NCBI GenBank assembly: GCA_003508835.1
Contig: PUFA01000022.1
Span: 3,410,001-3,474,000, forward strand
DNA from: Eonycteris spelaea
Taxonomy: Eukaryota; Chordata; Mammalia; Chiroptera; Pteropodidae
Direction: 5' to 3'
DNA: 64,000 nt
Shown: positions 1 through 33,300 of the stretch, in pieces
Numbering within the stretch: position 1 is the first letter of the stretch
Layout: each line of letters opens with the position of its first letter
The notes under the pieces: generated by a model
Told to the model about the DNA's origin: nothing
Seen by the model: the letters and a program-made list of their open reading frames with translations, nothing else
Databases searched by the model: none
Program-made: the position numbers and the translations under genes

Positions 1-1479
1 GACTGGAAATCCTAACTGTATAAAAATAATTATGAGTCTTTAAAGTCAATAATCAGTCTAAACTGGGTATTAATCGTGGCATGACATATTTCCTGTGATT
101 TGACATCCTGTTCTTCAGACCTCCTACATTATTTCAGCATGCCACATTTTTTCACACCTCCCTTTTTGTGTTTGTCTATCTTCTATCTGCCTGATAAATC
201 TCTGAAGACTGTTAAAACTTTGAATTTTTTAATGCAGGCTTGCCTGCTCCTTGCTCCTATGACTAATCATCATATCATATAAAACACAAGTTGTTCATTT
301 GGTGATAATGAACCAAGTTATTCTCATGACTTGGGCACGTTTAAGTTATACTTCAGTTTATAAAAAAAATTTACTTGAACATCAACAACTTCAACAAACC
401 TGTAGTGAACTCCTAAATCTTTACTTGGGAAAAACATTCCTAAGCTTTACCTTTCTACACCATCTTAAACTTCTCCAAATGTTTCATCATTCTTTCCTGG
501 TAGCTCGGGTCCGGGTTGCCATACCTCATAGATTAATGCTTCCGGAACCTAGACCTTGACTTCTAGGCAGCAGCCAGACATTTTTCAGCAAACTGTGTTA
601 TTATGTCAGAATATCACGTTATTTGCAAAATATGTAGATATGTGTAATTGAGGAAAACTTGAAAATAGTATATAATTATAAACCTATATAAATTGTTCAG
701 TGAGGGAGTCATTTAAGAGGTTGGCACACTAAGATGATGGGATTCTTAGTTCCCCTGCCCATACAACTGAATTGAAAATGAAAGCTGGCAGGTTTAAGTG
801 AGAACACATAAAAGGTTTTAACCATTGCCATAAAAATTAAGAACAGGGTTTCCCCTCTGTGATTAGCAATGAAGATCAACAGAGTAGAAAAAATTATGGA
901 ACTCAGTTTTTAAAGATTATCTGTTTCTCCTTTGTTAATATTAAATTTTTACTATATTATAATTAAAAATTGGCTATACTCTTGTAAAATGGTTAAAGTA
1001 AACCAAAATATGTATTTTATCATCATTTGTAAGTTTAAGCTACTTGGAAGGTTATGTTATTTCTAATTTCTGGATTAGCTTTTAAAGTGCCTTGATTTCT
1101 GAAGCCTGTTGGAATTTTTAGAATATTTAAGAGAATTTTTTAAATACATTTTTTATTAGAAGTGGCAAATAAATGAATACATACAGATTTTTCAAACTGA
1201 TTTTTGCTTTTGTCCTCTTTTTAAAATGGTATTGATTTTCTTCCTATAAACTAATAAATTGAAATAAAGTCTACAGAAATCCTGTATGATTGATATTTGA
1301 TAGATTGTTTCCTATAACAATTGATACACTAACACTGCTACAGTGATATAATATCTTATATAATATCACTAATAATGGTGACAGAAGCTGTATATGCAAT
1401 CCTAATGGAATTTCTTCACATTTAAAGGTACTTTAGAACTAGTCTAAAACCTAAGGGGAATCATCTTTTGGGCTTTTTA

Positions 1480-2491
1480 ATTTAAATTAATAGACTTCAT
1501 TATTTATAACAGTTTTAGGTTTACAGAAAACTTAAGCACATATTACAGAGTTCCCATACATCCCTTTTCCCTTTACCCACAGTTGCATTAGTGTGGTACA
1601 TTTGTTACATTTCATGAACCCAGTATTGATACATTATTTTAATCGAAAGTCCATAGTTTACATTAAGATATGCTTTTTGTGTTGTGCAGTTCTATGGGTT
1701 TTGACAAATACATAATATCATGTATCTGCCATTACAGTATCATAGAGTAGTTTCTCTACCCTAAAAATCCTCTGTGTTACACCTAGTCGTCCCTCCTTTT
1801 CCTCTTCCTGAATCCCTGGCAACGGCTGATCTTTTTTACTCTCTCCATAGTTTTGGCTTTTCCAGAATGTTACAAAATTGGAATTATACATTGTCAGACC
1901 GACATCTTTCACTTTGCATCATGTATTTAAGTTTCCTCCATGTCTTTTTATCAGTGAATAAATATTTCATTGTATAAATGCACCACCACAATTTGTTTAT
2001 CCATTTACCTATTGAAGGACATCTTATTTGCTTCTGGTTTTTGGCAACTATAAATAAAACTGCTATAAACTTTCATGTGCAGGTTATTTTGTGGACATAA
2101 GTTTTAAAGTATTCGAGTGAATACCTAGAGCATGTTTGCTAGATTATATGGTAAGACTGCATTTAGTTTTGTAAGAAATAGCCAACTGTCTTCCAAAGTG
2201 GCTGTACCTTTTTGCATTCCTAGTAGTAACAAATGAGACTTCTATTTTCTCCAAGTCCTTGTCAGCATTTGACGCTATTTCTTCCTTCTTTCCTTCCTTC
2301 CTTCCTTCTTCTTTCCTTCCTTCCTTCCTTCCTTCCTTCCTTCCTTCCTTCCTTCCTTCCTTCCTTCCTTCCTTCCTTTTTCTTTTCTTTTCTTTTCTTT
2401 TCTTTTCTTTTCTTTTCTTTTCTTTTCTTTTCTTTTCTTTCTTTTCTTTTCTTTTCTTTCTTCTCTTCTCTCTCTTCTCTTCTCTTCTCTT

Positions 2492-2533
<42 letters not shown>

Positions 2534-2537
2534 TCTC

Positions 2538-2589
<52 letters not shown>

Positions 2590-3130
2590 TTTGGGTTTTG
2601 GCTATTTTAGTGGTTGAAAAGTAGTGTCTTAATGTTGTGATTTGCATTTCCCTTAGGACATTTAATGTGGGACATCTTTTCATATGATTATTTGCCATCT
2701 GTACATCTTTAGCGAGTTGCCTATTCAGCTGTTTTGCCCATTTTTTAAATGTTTTTTTTTCTTATTGTTGAATTTTTAAAAGTTCTTTATATATTTTGGA
2801 TACAAGTCCTTTATCAGATAGATGTTTTATGAATATTTTCTTACAGTCTTTGAGTTGTCTTTTCATTTCTTAATGAAGCACATTTCAGAAATGTTTGTTC
2901 CATCAACCAATTTCCTTAAAGTCTAGAATATTTGCTATATTTTCTCTGATTATAGCCTCTCATGTATTCTGAATTTTTATGGTTTTACGTTTTCATACTC
3001 AGATCTCTAATCCTAATCCACATGGAATTTTTTTGTGTACGTACTATGAAATGCAGGAATTTAATTAATTTTTTTTACCACAGGGATATCTAATTGCTCT
3101 GGTTCCTTTTACTGTATAATAACAACTAAG
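1480..3130 (-). mobile_element. L1 fragment, antisense, interrupted by the microsatellite
   Basis: Reverse complement of an old L1 3' end and ORF2 tail. The familiar plus-strand run (CCTGGCAAC, CATGTCTTTTTATC, TTTGCCCATTTTTT, CTTTATATATTTTGG) appears in the expected order. Ends are approximate. Confidence 0.75.
2278..2592 (+). repeat. Compound homopyrimidine microsatellite, 315 nt
   Basis: Uninterrupted C/T on the plus strand, made in order of (CCTT)n, (TTTTC)n, (TCTTC)n, (CT)n and (CTTT)n blocks. It sits inside an antisense L1: L1 sequence resumes at once on both sides. Confidence 0.97.
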
Positions 3131-3779
3131 TTTTAATACTTTATTGACTCTTGGATTTTATGATTATTTCTGGATGCTGAATTTTAACATATGCTGTGAG
3201 TTTTTGTTTTTTAATATCCCTAAGATACATCTTTTGTTTGTTTGTTTGTTTAGTTAGTTAATAGGGTAGGTTACTCTAAAGTACTCTTACCACAAACCCA
3301 TCTGAAATATCTATCTTAAAGAATTCTTTTGGGTTCTTACTGATTTTTATTGTTGTTTCTCTATTTTCTATTTTATTAATTTACTGCAAAAGGATTGGTA
3401 ATGATCACTGAATACAACCATCTCTAAGACTAGGAATATGAACATTAATTCGGACACCATAGAATAGATAAAATTTACAAGAGTTAGAAGCGTAAAAGAG
3501 AGTGAAGGTGGAAAGTAGTGAAGCATACGCATTTCCTTAACTTTCAGTGTCAAGAGATATCATTTAAAAGTGATAAATCAGACTACAGATATAGGCACAT
3601 TTAAAAGTATAAAGATAAGCAGTAAAAACTGCATCAACTAAATTGGATGATGGGGAAAAGAGAACAACTGCCATTATTCATCAGCAGGAGCTAATCAATT
3701 CTATGAAGAACATGAAAATACAAGTTATGGATATTAATAAAGTTATAGGGATAATTGGTAATATTGTTGCTATTATTAG

Positions 3780-3960
3780 TAGGTATAGCACTTAAGTTTG
3801 CAAAGAGCTGTTTAAATGCTTCATATATAGTAACTCCTTTAATTTTCATACTAACAGGAAAATACTGTCATTATTCCCATTTTACAGATGAGTTACAGAA
3901 GGGATAAGTAACTCGCTCAAAGTTATATAGCAAAGGATTAAACTCAAAGTGTTTCTTTTT
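3780..3960 (-). mobile_element. MIR SINE, antisense
   Basis: CCCATTTTACAGATGAG followed by AAGTAACTCGCTCAAAG is the reverse complement of the MIR core. Ends are approximate. Confidence 0.75.
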
Positions 3961-4919
3961 CCCTATAGTGTACGTTCTTAGAGATTATAACAAATCACAA
4001 CTTAAATATTTATCTTTTTCAAATTTACATACACTCAAATGTAAAAAAAATAAAGAATAAATAAAACCAAAAAAGGACTGAAATTGAAAGATTATTTCCT
4101 GTTAACAGGAAAAAATGAGGCAGGCCTATATATTCTCAAATTGAAAGACTTTCTCAATAGTTAAAAATAAGCAGGATGATGAAGAACATTGAAAAAATAT
4201 AAATAATATAGTACTCTTCTGTTTTTAAAAACACCAAAAAACCCTAAAATCTGTGTACATGTATAAATGGATAGAACAAGAGCTCACGGATATACATCAT
4301 TAACAATGGTTACCATTTTGGAGGAGAAGAAGCTTAGCAGATGTAAAGAAGGGAAACTTCTCAGGTTTGTTCTTTATCTTTTTATACTGTTTGAACTCTG
4401 CCAAAAAATGTGTTACATAACTCATGTGAAGTTTTTAAGTAGGTGAAGGTAAATAACACCAAGAAAAAGGTCGGGAAAACCAGAATCCAAATTGTTAGCA
4501 CTAAATAGCTCTGAAAAATAGAATAGAGGTAATGAGAAAGATTATTTTCCCCTATTTTACTATATATACTTCTGTATGGTTTATATTTGAAAATGCTACA
4601 AGTGAGCATTTTTGAATTACCAAATAGAGGAATGTGACCATTTTCTCTTGCTCTGTTTCTGTGCTGTGCTTTATCTACTGTCTAGATAATGTTTAACAGA
4701 TTTCATTGGAACAAAGTACATGAGTAGACTTCAGGAGAGATGTGGTTTTAATGAAATTTGGCTGTTCTTGTCATGTACCTCTTGGTTTAAATGTTACCCC
4801 TTTGGTTAAGAGGATATTTTTTTGACAAAGAAACCTTCTGGTTTCTATCATATAGTCTTGTTACATATTATCATCATGGTATTATCATCATGTATTATTG
4901 TTTTTTAATTGTTTTTCTC

Positions 4920-5030
4920 CATTAAAATACATGAGAGCAGGAATGTGCCCTAATTATCTTGTAGCAAGGGGCCTAAAATGCTTGGCATATAGTAAGCATT
5001 TAATAAATACTTGTTGCATGAATGAAAAAA
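4920..5030 (+). mobile_element. L2 3' end
   Basis: GGCATATAGTAAGCATTTAA followed by TAAATACTTGTTGCATGAATG is the typical L2 tail. Approximate ends. Confidence 0.6.
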
Positions 5031-5789
5031 AGTAATATGCATTCTTAAAAGTTCAGAAACTTAAGTTCTTATTAGGCCATCCAAGAATGGTTTAGTTATG
5101 GTGAACTGATTAACGATAATTCATAGGAGTTTAATAATCAGAATACCAGTTTATAGTGGTAGATATAAATAGTATAATAAGCTGGATATGCATTATGGTT
5201 TTTTTCCATAGCAGTATGCCAAAACCAAATTTGTATCAAAAGTAAAATTGAATGACACGTGGAAATTGGAAAGTAGAGGTGGGTGGTATTAAACACTAAA
5301 TACCATACTCTGGTTATAGAGTATATTGCATAACAGGTGTAATATCTAGTAAATGTTTGTTCTTGGTCCTGTAATCATTAGAGGCATTGTGAATGATTTG
5401 GTCCAGTCATGAAAATAATAAAGTGCTGGCACAGTTAATGGTAAGATTGTACATCTATGCAAATAAAGAAGAGCATTAAGTTAAACTTGTAGTTACAATC
5501 AAAGAGCAAAATATAAGACATGAGTAGTGGTTCCAAAAAAAAAAAAACATTCAAAGTGATAAGTATTACTATATAGCTCACTGTTAAATACAAATTTCAT
5601 TTTATATTTTTCTAAGAATAAACCCTGAACATGAATGAGCTTTTGCCTGCGAATCAAAACTACACCATTAAATTTGAAAAGACAGAAATATTAAAACAAA
5701 AAAAAAATGAAATATTTGGGAAAGATAGATAAGTGGTACACAAGTAGTAGCATTGACTAATTATACTGTCCATGCACTGTTGTATAGTA

Positions 5790-5945
5790 GGCAGTGTTAT
5801 AGTACTTAGATCTTGAGCTGTGCGCCTGGGATTCAGTCTTAGTTCTGCCTCCTACTTGCTGTATGACCTTAGGCAAATCACCTATCCTCTCTGTGCCTTG
5901 GTTTCCAGATCTTAGAGTGAGCCTTTTCATAAAATTGTTGGGAGG
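5790..5945 (+). mobile_element. MIR SINE
   Basis: TGCCTCCTACTTGCTGTATG followed by ACCTTAGGCAAATCAC is the MIR core in sense orientation. Confidence 0.8.
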
Positions 5946-5949
5946 TTTA

Positions 5950-6040
5950 AATGAGGGAAGGAAGGAGGGAGGGAGGGAAGCGGAGGCAGGGGGTTGGGGG
6001 GGGGGGAGCGAGGGGCGGGAGTGTGTGTGTGTGTGTGCAT
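5950..6040 (+). repeat. Purine/G-rich low-complexity run and (GT)n
   Basis: GGAAGGAGGGAGGGAGGG, then a run of eleven G (5996-6006) and a (TG)n tract. Follows the MIR directly. Confidence 0.9.
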
Positions 6041-6339
6041 GTGTAGTTTTTGGAATGGGCCTGTCAAATGATATAGTACTATATCAGTATTAGCCACTAC
6101 TATTTTTGTTTTCTGTTTTTCTTTTGGCCACTACTATTGATAACCCAGTAAATATTGAGTGTTTCCTGTCCGTCACTGTGCTGAGGATGGGAAGATCTAG
6201 CCCCAGAGTAATCCAAAGTTAAGTGAAATTCAGGGCTCTACTTCACCTTTCAACTTTCAACCCAGTTCTCTTTTTTTTACATCTTGTATCTTAGTTCCAA
6301 AAGAATAAATTCAAGGTTCATAGTTTAATCTCAATATTT

Positions 6340-6600
6340 AATTTTTCTTTCCAGTTTCTCTGAGATATAATTGCTATATAACATTGTAAAATAATGATTT
6401 TGTATATGTATATTTTGCGAAAAGATTGCCACAATAAATTTGGTTAATATCCATCGCCTCACATAGTTACATTTTTTTTTCTTGTGATAAATACTTTTAA
6501 GATCTATAAGATAAATAAGTGCCAGAGATATAATATATGGCATGGTAACTATGGTTAACAGTACCATATTTATATCTGAAATTTGCTAAGAGTAAATCAG
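6340..6600 (-). mobile_element. L1 3'UTR fragment, antisense
   Basis: GAGATATAATTGCTATATAAC and the later TAGTTACA, TTGTGATAAATAC motifs are characteristic of reversed L1M 3'UTRs. Lies about 100 nt before ABHD18 exon 1. Confidence 0.55.
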
Positions 6601-6676
6601 TCTTTAATTTCTACCTGATATTTAAAGAGATAATTAGAAAATTGACTTGCTGCCTAAAATAAAATATTTTATTTAA

Positions 6677-27276
<20,600 letters not shown>

Positions 27277-28432
27277 CTGGATCACTGTATGTAAGCAGTG
27301 TGGGCATCATGTTTTTACGAAAGGAGTTTCATCCCCTGATGATGTGAAGAAAAAGCAGACAGCACTATATATTTAATTGCTATCAATTTTAGTCTGGAAT
27401 TCAGTGTTACAGACCAGTCAAATGTAATCATCAAATGCATTTGAATAACTAAACCAATATTTGGATGAGATGATGTTGAAGTATTTTGTTAACTGTTTGT
27501 GGGAATCCCACATACACAATATATAGTCTATTACTATTTATGAAAACATAACATTTTTAATTATGAATAATTTATTAATTTAAAATAAATTTATTCATAG
27601 AAACTGTATTGGTTTTTGTGGAACTGCTCAAACAGCTTGTAATATAACTGTCTGTATTATATACCCTTATGTAATATTTCTACTATTGACTTGCTTTGAG
27701 AAACATGTTTATTTCTTTTATGGATCCACAGTGAATTTATAATCTTATTTTCACCTTTAATTTTCTGCCATAGAAATACTTATGATGTATAAAACCGGTA
27801 TTAACTTTGAATTCTAAAATATCCTGATTGTTTCTTATTTAAGTGTTTTTAATAATTAAAATTAATGTGTGGATGCAGATAAGATGCCTACGACTTGACT
27901 CAACTGAAAAACTGCCAAATATCAGATTAGAAAAAAAAATGCCAAACATATTTTCCCTACATGAAAAATGGAAATATCTGTTTATTAATTGACAGATATT
28001 GTCTTAACATTTTCTTATATACCTACTCCAGGTTTGCTAAACATCTAACTTTACTTTAGGCCAAGAACGTAACAGCTTTGATGTTTTAATTTAAAAAATT
28101 AATGGCTGCAATGAAATCGATTTGTCCCAAATAACTTTTACAGAAAAGATAAAACTATGAACTTTTTTAAATTGGAAATCACATAGCTAGATTTGGTGCT
28201 TTCTTTTTATGATAAACTCAAGCTGAGAGCTAAAATATTCTTAAAAAGTAAAAACTATTTTTAGGTATTGTGTTAATAAGTCTTTGAAAAAATGTATTTT
28301 CAATTTTGTTTGATATCTGTGTTGTCTATAGATTATTTTTAAATATGTATCCCTAGTCTAGTAGGATATTTAAATTATAATGTGCCTTTGTTAAATGTGA
28401 TTTTATTTGTCACTCCAATGCCTCCACCACTT

Positions 28433-28438
28433 AATAAA
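28433..28438 (+). terminator. Candidate ABHD18 poly(A) signal (AATAAA)
   Basis: Canonical hexamer followed 45-90 nt later by a long T and TG-rich stretch, a typical cleavage-site arrangement. Confidence 0.5.
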
Positions 28439-29099
28439 ACTATTAAAAATTATTAATAGTGGAGTTGTAAAATCTTTTTCTTTTTGGTTTTTTTTTTTTG
28501 TGTTTTTTTTTCTGTTTTGTTTTGTTTTTTTTGGAGTTATAAATTCTGTAAAGCTACTTTGGCATAACAAACCAACACAGTTACAGCCATTTGAGCTATA
28601 GCAATTTTACATGTTCGACTGGAACCTTTACTTTTAACTGAAAGTATAAAATCTAAAGTTCTTCAATAATATGCCCTATCCCTTTAAAGATAAAGTAAAA
28701 TTTATTGTCAAGTGAATTACAAGTATTTTCTTTAGTATGTTGTGAGGTAATATGATTGAATGTTTTCTGAACAATGGCTTTAGTAAAACCACTTTTATTT
28801 TTCACGTAAATATTTCTAAGACATAGTACTAGGCATGTGACTTTCTATTGATAAAAGAATGAAATTTCCTTCCAGTTAACTCTTACAGATAACAAAATAT
28901 TCTCCTCAAAATGTGAATAAAGGTATTTTAATATTTTTATCTCTTAACCAGATATGTGAAGAATATATCCATGCTGCTACCTTAACTGATTCAGTGTAAA
29001 ATACCTTTTCTTGAAGTTTTTATCACTCCTCCTAGAATAGTGACTTAAACTTCATACACACATACATACATATACAGTCTACCATTTTGAGGATTAGAC

Positions 29100-29345
29100 A
29101 CATAAACTGCCAAAAATTCTTTTAGGCCAGAGTTGTAAACTGGCAGCTGATACAGGCCAGCTTGGCCTACAGTTTTATCCTGTATGTATAACACTTCAAA
29201 ATTTGAAACATGCTTAGGTTGGCATGCATTCCTAGTTTACCACAATCCATTGGACTCGTCCTATGTTAGACTATGTCACACTTTGTGTTTCTTAATTAGC
29301 CTTGAAGACATCAGAGTTTGAGACTGCTGGCTTAGATTTGTGGTT
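29100..29345. mobile_element. Possible hAT-type MITE
   Basis: Starts GCCAGAGTTGTAAACTGGCA and ends GAGTTTGAGACTGCTGGC, which look like diverged inverted termini of a short hAT element. It lies inside the ABHD18 3'UTR. Weak. Confidence 0.25.
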
Positions 29346-29521
29346 AGAAAAATGTTTCTGAATTTCATGGTTTGCTAATGTTGTAATTACTATTAAATAA
29401 TTTTAGTGTAAGCATTTATTATGAATGTAATTTTTTAATGTGGTGCTTTCTCTGGTAAAGAGTATTGAATTGTTAATGTTGTAACTAAGATTTCAAAAAT
29501 TTCCAAATTTTTATACTTCAC

Positions 29522-29527
29522 AATAAA
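29522..29527 (+). terminator. Candidate distal ABHD18 poly(A) signal (AATAAA)
   Basis: Canonical hexamer in CACAATAAAAGC, the last one before clearly intergenic sequence. Confidence 0.45.
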
Positions 29528-29530
29528 AGC

Positions 29531-32500
29531 TCATTTAAAAATTATGCTCGAGATATTATTCTAAATATAGAAAATGTATCACATTTTATTAATGTATCCA
29601 AACTTGAACTGAGTATGTGTTCCTCCTTAGTTATATTAATATATGACCCAAAGAAGATAAGACAGAAATAAACTAGGGAGGGTCTAGCAGATTAACATTC
29701 ATTATATACGAGAGCCAAAAATTCCCCCGAATATATGTGATCCCGTGGAAGCCAGCATTTTCACAGACCATTGTTTTCTGACTGCTGTATAACTCACTAC
29801 TGGACATGATTACATTTATACTAATAAATAAACTGCAAACAAAATCTAGAAACTTACCTATAGGATGCAGTTGGACTGGGAATGGGGGTCCTCAGCAAAG
29901 GCTTCTATAGAAACCAGGTTTGGATATAAAAGAAACATGGCACATAAGACAAAGGGAAACGTAAATTTTGGCCATTTTACAAGAATGGAATACCTAATTC
30001 TAGTAATATTCATACAGGCAGAATCCTAAGAAACCGATGATTGCATGAAGGGCTTGAAAAGTTTTAACTTGAAAATGTTGGGCAACAAAATGAAAATGAT
30101 TTTCCTCAGGATCAAAAGAGCTAATGTACAGATTTAGCAGCCTGTGTTAATTAAAAGAAAATTTACAGTTTCCCTATATAAAGCACCGGGGTAATTCCGC
30201 AAAGAAACAAGTTGTACCCTAGCATTTTGCTGCTCAAAGTATGGCCAGTAGATGGGCAGCATCAACAACTTATATTAACGGATAATAGTAATAGTTAATT
30301 CTAAAATAAACTAAGTTCAAAACATAACTTTTCCAGTTTTCAAAGAACAGGGTATAGAAGGGGTTAGTACCTTTATGAATTTGTCAACATAAAAAATGTC
30401 TAAACCTGCACAGAATTTTTTATAAGTTTATTTTTGAGGCAAAATGATGACAAATGCTGAGGAGCAAGATCTCAAATGCTCCTAGAATAAGTCTATCAGC
30501 TTGTTTTATGTATTTGAAATTAAGGAGGGAACAGAAGGAAAATTACATGGAGGTGGGAAAAAAAAGGTGGGGATTGGATTACAGGATAGTTAAGATTATG
30601 TGCTCTCTTGAGGGTTAATACCCACTAGGAGGGGTATTCTGGTATTTCAAAGGTGTGTTAATCCAGATGCACAAGAACAATGGGCAGGGCTGCCTTAAAA
30701 CCTTTCACTGAAGTTATAGGCCTGGGTGTGACTACCCACCTTGACCCGCCCAGTTAGGAATTTATGATCAGATCACCCTGTGAGATTACTTGCCATAGAA
30801 CCCCTTTTTCTTTTGTCCACATGAAAAGGGGGCGGGGGGACTAGTGTGGCAGGAAAGGCAGAGAATTTTGAGTATCAACCCTAGCTAGGATTGGCAGAGT
30901 TCTTAGGCAAGATAGTTAAACATTTGAGAGAGTTCCTACTTCTGTTAAACTGGCCCATTAAAACCTACCTATAAGAGAGCTACCTACCTAGCAGCAGCAA
31001 TCTGGTGGAAAGTAAACTAGATTTGTTTTGAAACTATGTTGCATAACAGACAGTGGGTTTTTTAACCTACTTGTACAATACAGATAGTGAAAAAAGCAAC
31101 ATTTTGTGAGTGTTTTACTATCACTTTATCTGAGACTAAATACTCTGTTGTATTTATTGAAGGGAAGGTGCATGTAAGCCATTAAAACACATTAACACTG
31201 ACCCTGCATTGAATGTTAGAGATAATGGAAAGCATTTATCTCATCTTTATTGTGATAAACAGGGCCCAAGGCTCTGCCACTTGGAGGTAATGGTGGTTCA
31301 GTATATCTTGTTGAAAAATCAGTCTCTTTTAAAGTCATTACTTTATAGGAAGTTTAAAAAAAATCTCTGGGTCAGTTTATCTACTCTTTGGACTGCAGGA
31401 CTTTGAAACAGATTATGTCTAATTCATTCTTTGAAATCTCTCCAGCATTAAGTACAGCTATTTGCACATTGGGTTTTCACCAGCCTGAACTTAAATTGCA
31501 CTGGTAGAAAAAACAAAGATCTTGATGTTGTAGGGCTTAACTTCCCTGAGACATGAGCGGGAGAGGGAGAAGGAGTGGGTTCAACCATCTGAGGATATAT
31601 TAGCATACTCTAAACAGGAAAAACAAGATTTATCTTTTAAAGTCTCATTTGAACAATGTGATCATCAAGTTTGTATAAGGATCATTAGGTGTTTCATAAC
31701 TTCTGAGGGCCTAGAGAACCATGCTCCCTTCTTTGAAAAGTCGACCCTGTACTTGTGCTCTAGATTTCATTTTTCCATTACAAAATGAAAACAAAAACAA
31801 AAAACATGTCATGACTTCAAGTTCATAGTCTTTAGTCATTCTCTTTGTTCCATTTTGACATTCCAGTCTTAAGGAGATCATTTGCTGGTTGGTCAGCAGC
31901 TGTGAACAATGCAGTTAAAGCTTTTGAGAGGCTACAATGCATCAGGGAGATTATTATAAACTATAAGAAGCATAATTTCAAGTTTTTAGAATGTACTTCA
32001 GAGCCATAGTCCCCAAGACTCAACCAATCAAAATCAAGTAAGCTGAAGACCCCGCTGAAGGAGTCACCTTCGTAAACCAAATGGCTTGTTCAGTAATCAT
32101 GTAATTGAGTTTCAACTTCCCCAGAAAAGTTAAGCCAAGTACTGTGGATCAGACACCCTTGCTCAGCTAAAAGATAATCAAGGGCTATCCTATTATCAGG
32201 AACAACTTTGGCCAGAGAGTCTAAGGATCAATATCTTCACAAGTTAAAGGAGAGGCTCCTGATCATAGATAGACTCATTTACATTTTATTCCTAACCAGG
32301 GAAGTAGGAACTTGCCAAAGGAAGCAAATTCTAAATCATGAATGTCTCCTGGTAGATCTTTTCTAATTCAAGGATGCAAATCCAGAATTGACCAATGGTG
32401 ACCTTTGTGAAAAGTTAGGGGTACACTTCGAAAACCTAAGAAGCATCGTCCAGTTATGTGCCAACCATCTAGGTAGTCATAGGCTCAAGGAGAATAATAA

Positions 32501-33300
32501 TCACGGCAGACAAAGATAAATCCTGTTGGGGCACAGACCACTTCTACCAAGGTGGCACTGTTAATGGATTCATTCAGAGGTATTGGTTATATTTACCTGT
32601 TTAAGCCAGGGGTCAGTTAGGTTTTCAGCATATTTGGTAATCTCACTGAAATAAACCTGAGATTTGTCTGCACCTGGGTAGTTTTATTTTAAAAGGTAAC
32701 TGTCTTCAGAGTGAAAAGGCAGTTCAGACGAAACAGTATAATGTGAGTATTGACGTGAAATAAGATGGGAGAGCAGTAGGAGTCACATTTATCCTACTAT
32801 CTTTTAGATACCTCTTTAATTTTTCATTAGCCTTTGGTAACTGGTCTCTTCATAAAGCTATATGGGAATCTTGAAGACTTCTGCATGCCAATTAGAGTTG
32901 GCATCCCTTGCTCTCAAGTGCACTTCTTAAATGAGTGATATTTTATTTAATTAGAATATTCCCATCGTGACCACTGCATTCTAGGTTGTTTTTAGGGAAA
33001 TGCTGCTATCTTTCTAGACATACAAAGCTTCCAGGATGATACAGTGGTTCTTAAACATAAAACAAGCAGGGATGCTGGAAGGTGCTGTGTTCAACTCTTT
33101 AAATATAAAGGATTCCATTTCTTTAGCTAGGTCTTTGGGTTTCCCAGAGCCAAACTAATACCTAAGGGCCTATCATGGGAGTCTTCTTGAGGTAGTGACT
33201 GCTCTAACCACCTTTAAATGCTTGACTTGTGCCCATCAATATTTGAGCTTTTTCTACTTTCAAGATTTCCATTAGCAACTAGTCTTTATTTAAAAGAAAA
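29531..33300. other. Intergenic, mostly unrecognised
   Basis: No exon-like open frames with family features. Scattered G-rich tracts occur (for example 30829-30839). 30540-30900 and 31860-32700 have a richer base composition and could be internal or LTR sequence of an old endogenous retrovirus, but I cannot identify them. Confidence 0.4.

Larger units (their letters stand above)
27277..29530 (+). other. ABHD18: ABHD18 3'UTR with several poly(A) signals
   Basis: About 2.2 kb of AT-rich sequence without recognisable repeats follows the stop. AATAAA hexamers lie at 27584-27589, 28433-28438, 28916-28921 and 29522-29527. A T/G-rich run at 28483-28530 follows the second and could serve as its downstream element. 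Where the transcript ends cannot be settled from sequence alone; the last hexamer is the most distal good candidate. Confidence 0.6.

Noticed and set aside
2144..2698. Open frames on both strands over the microsatellite
   Set aside because: Translations of simple repeats (KKERK or SFLPS runs), not proteins.
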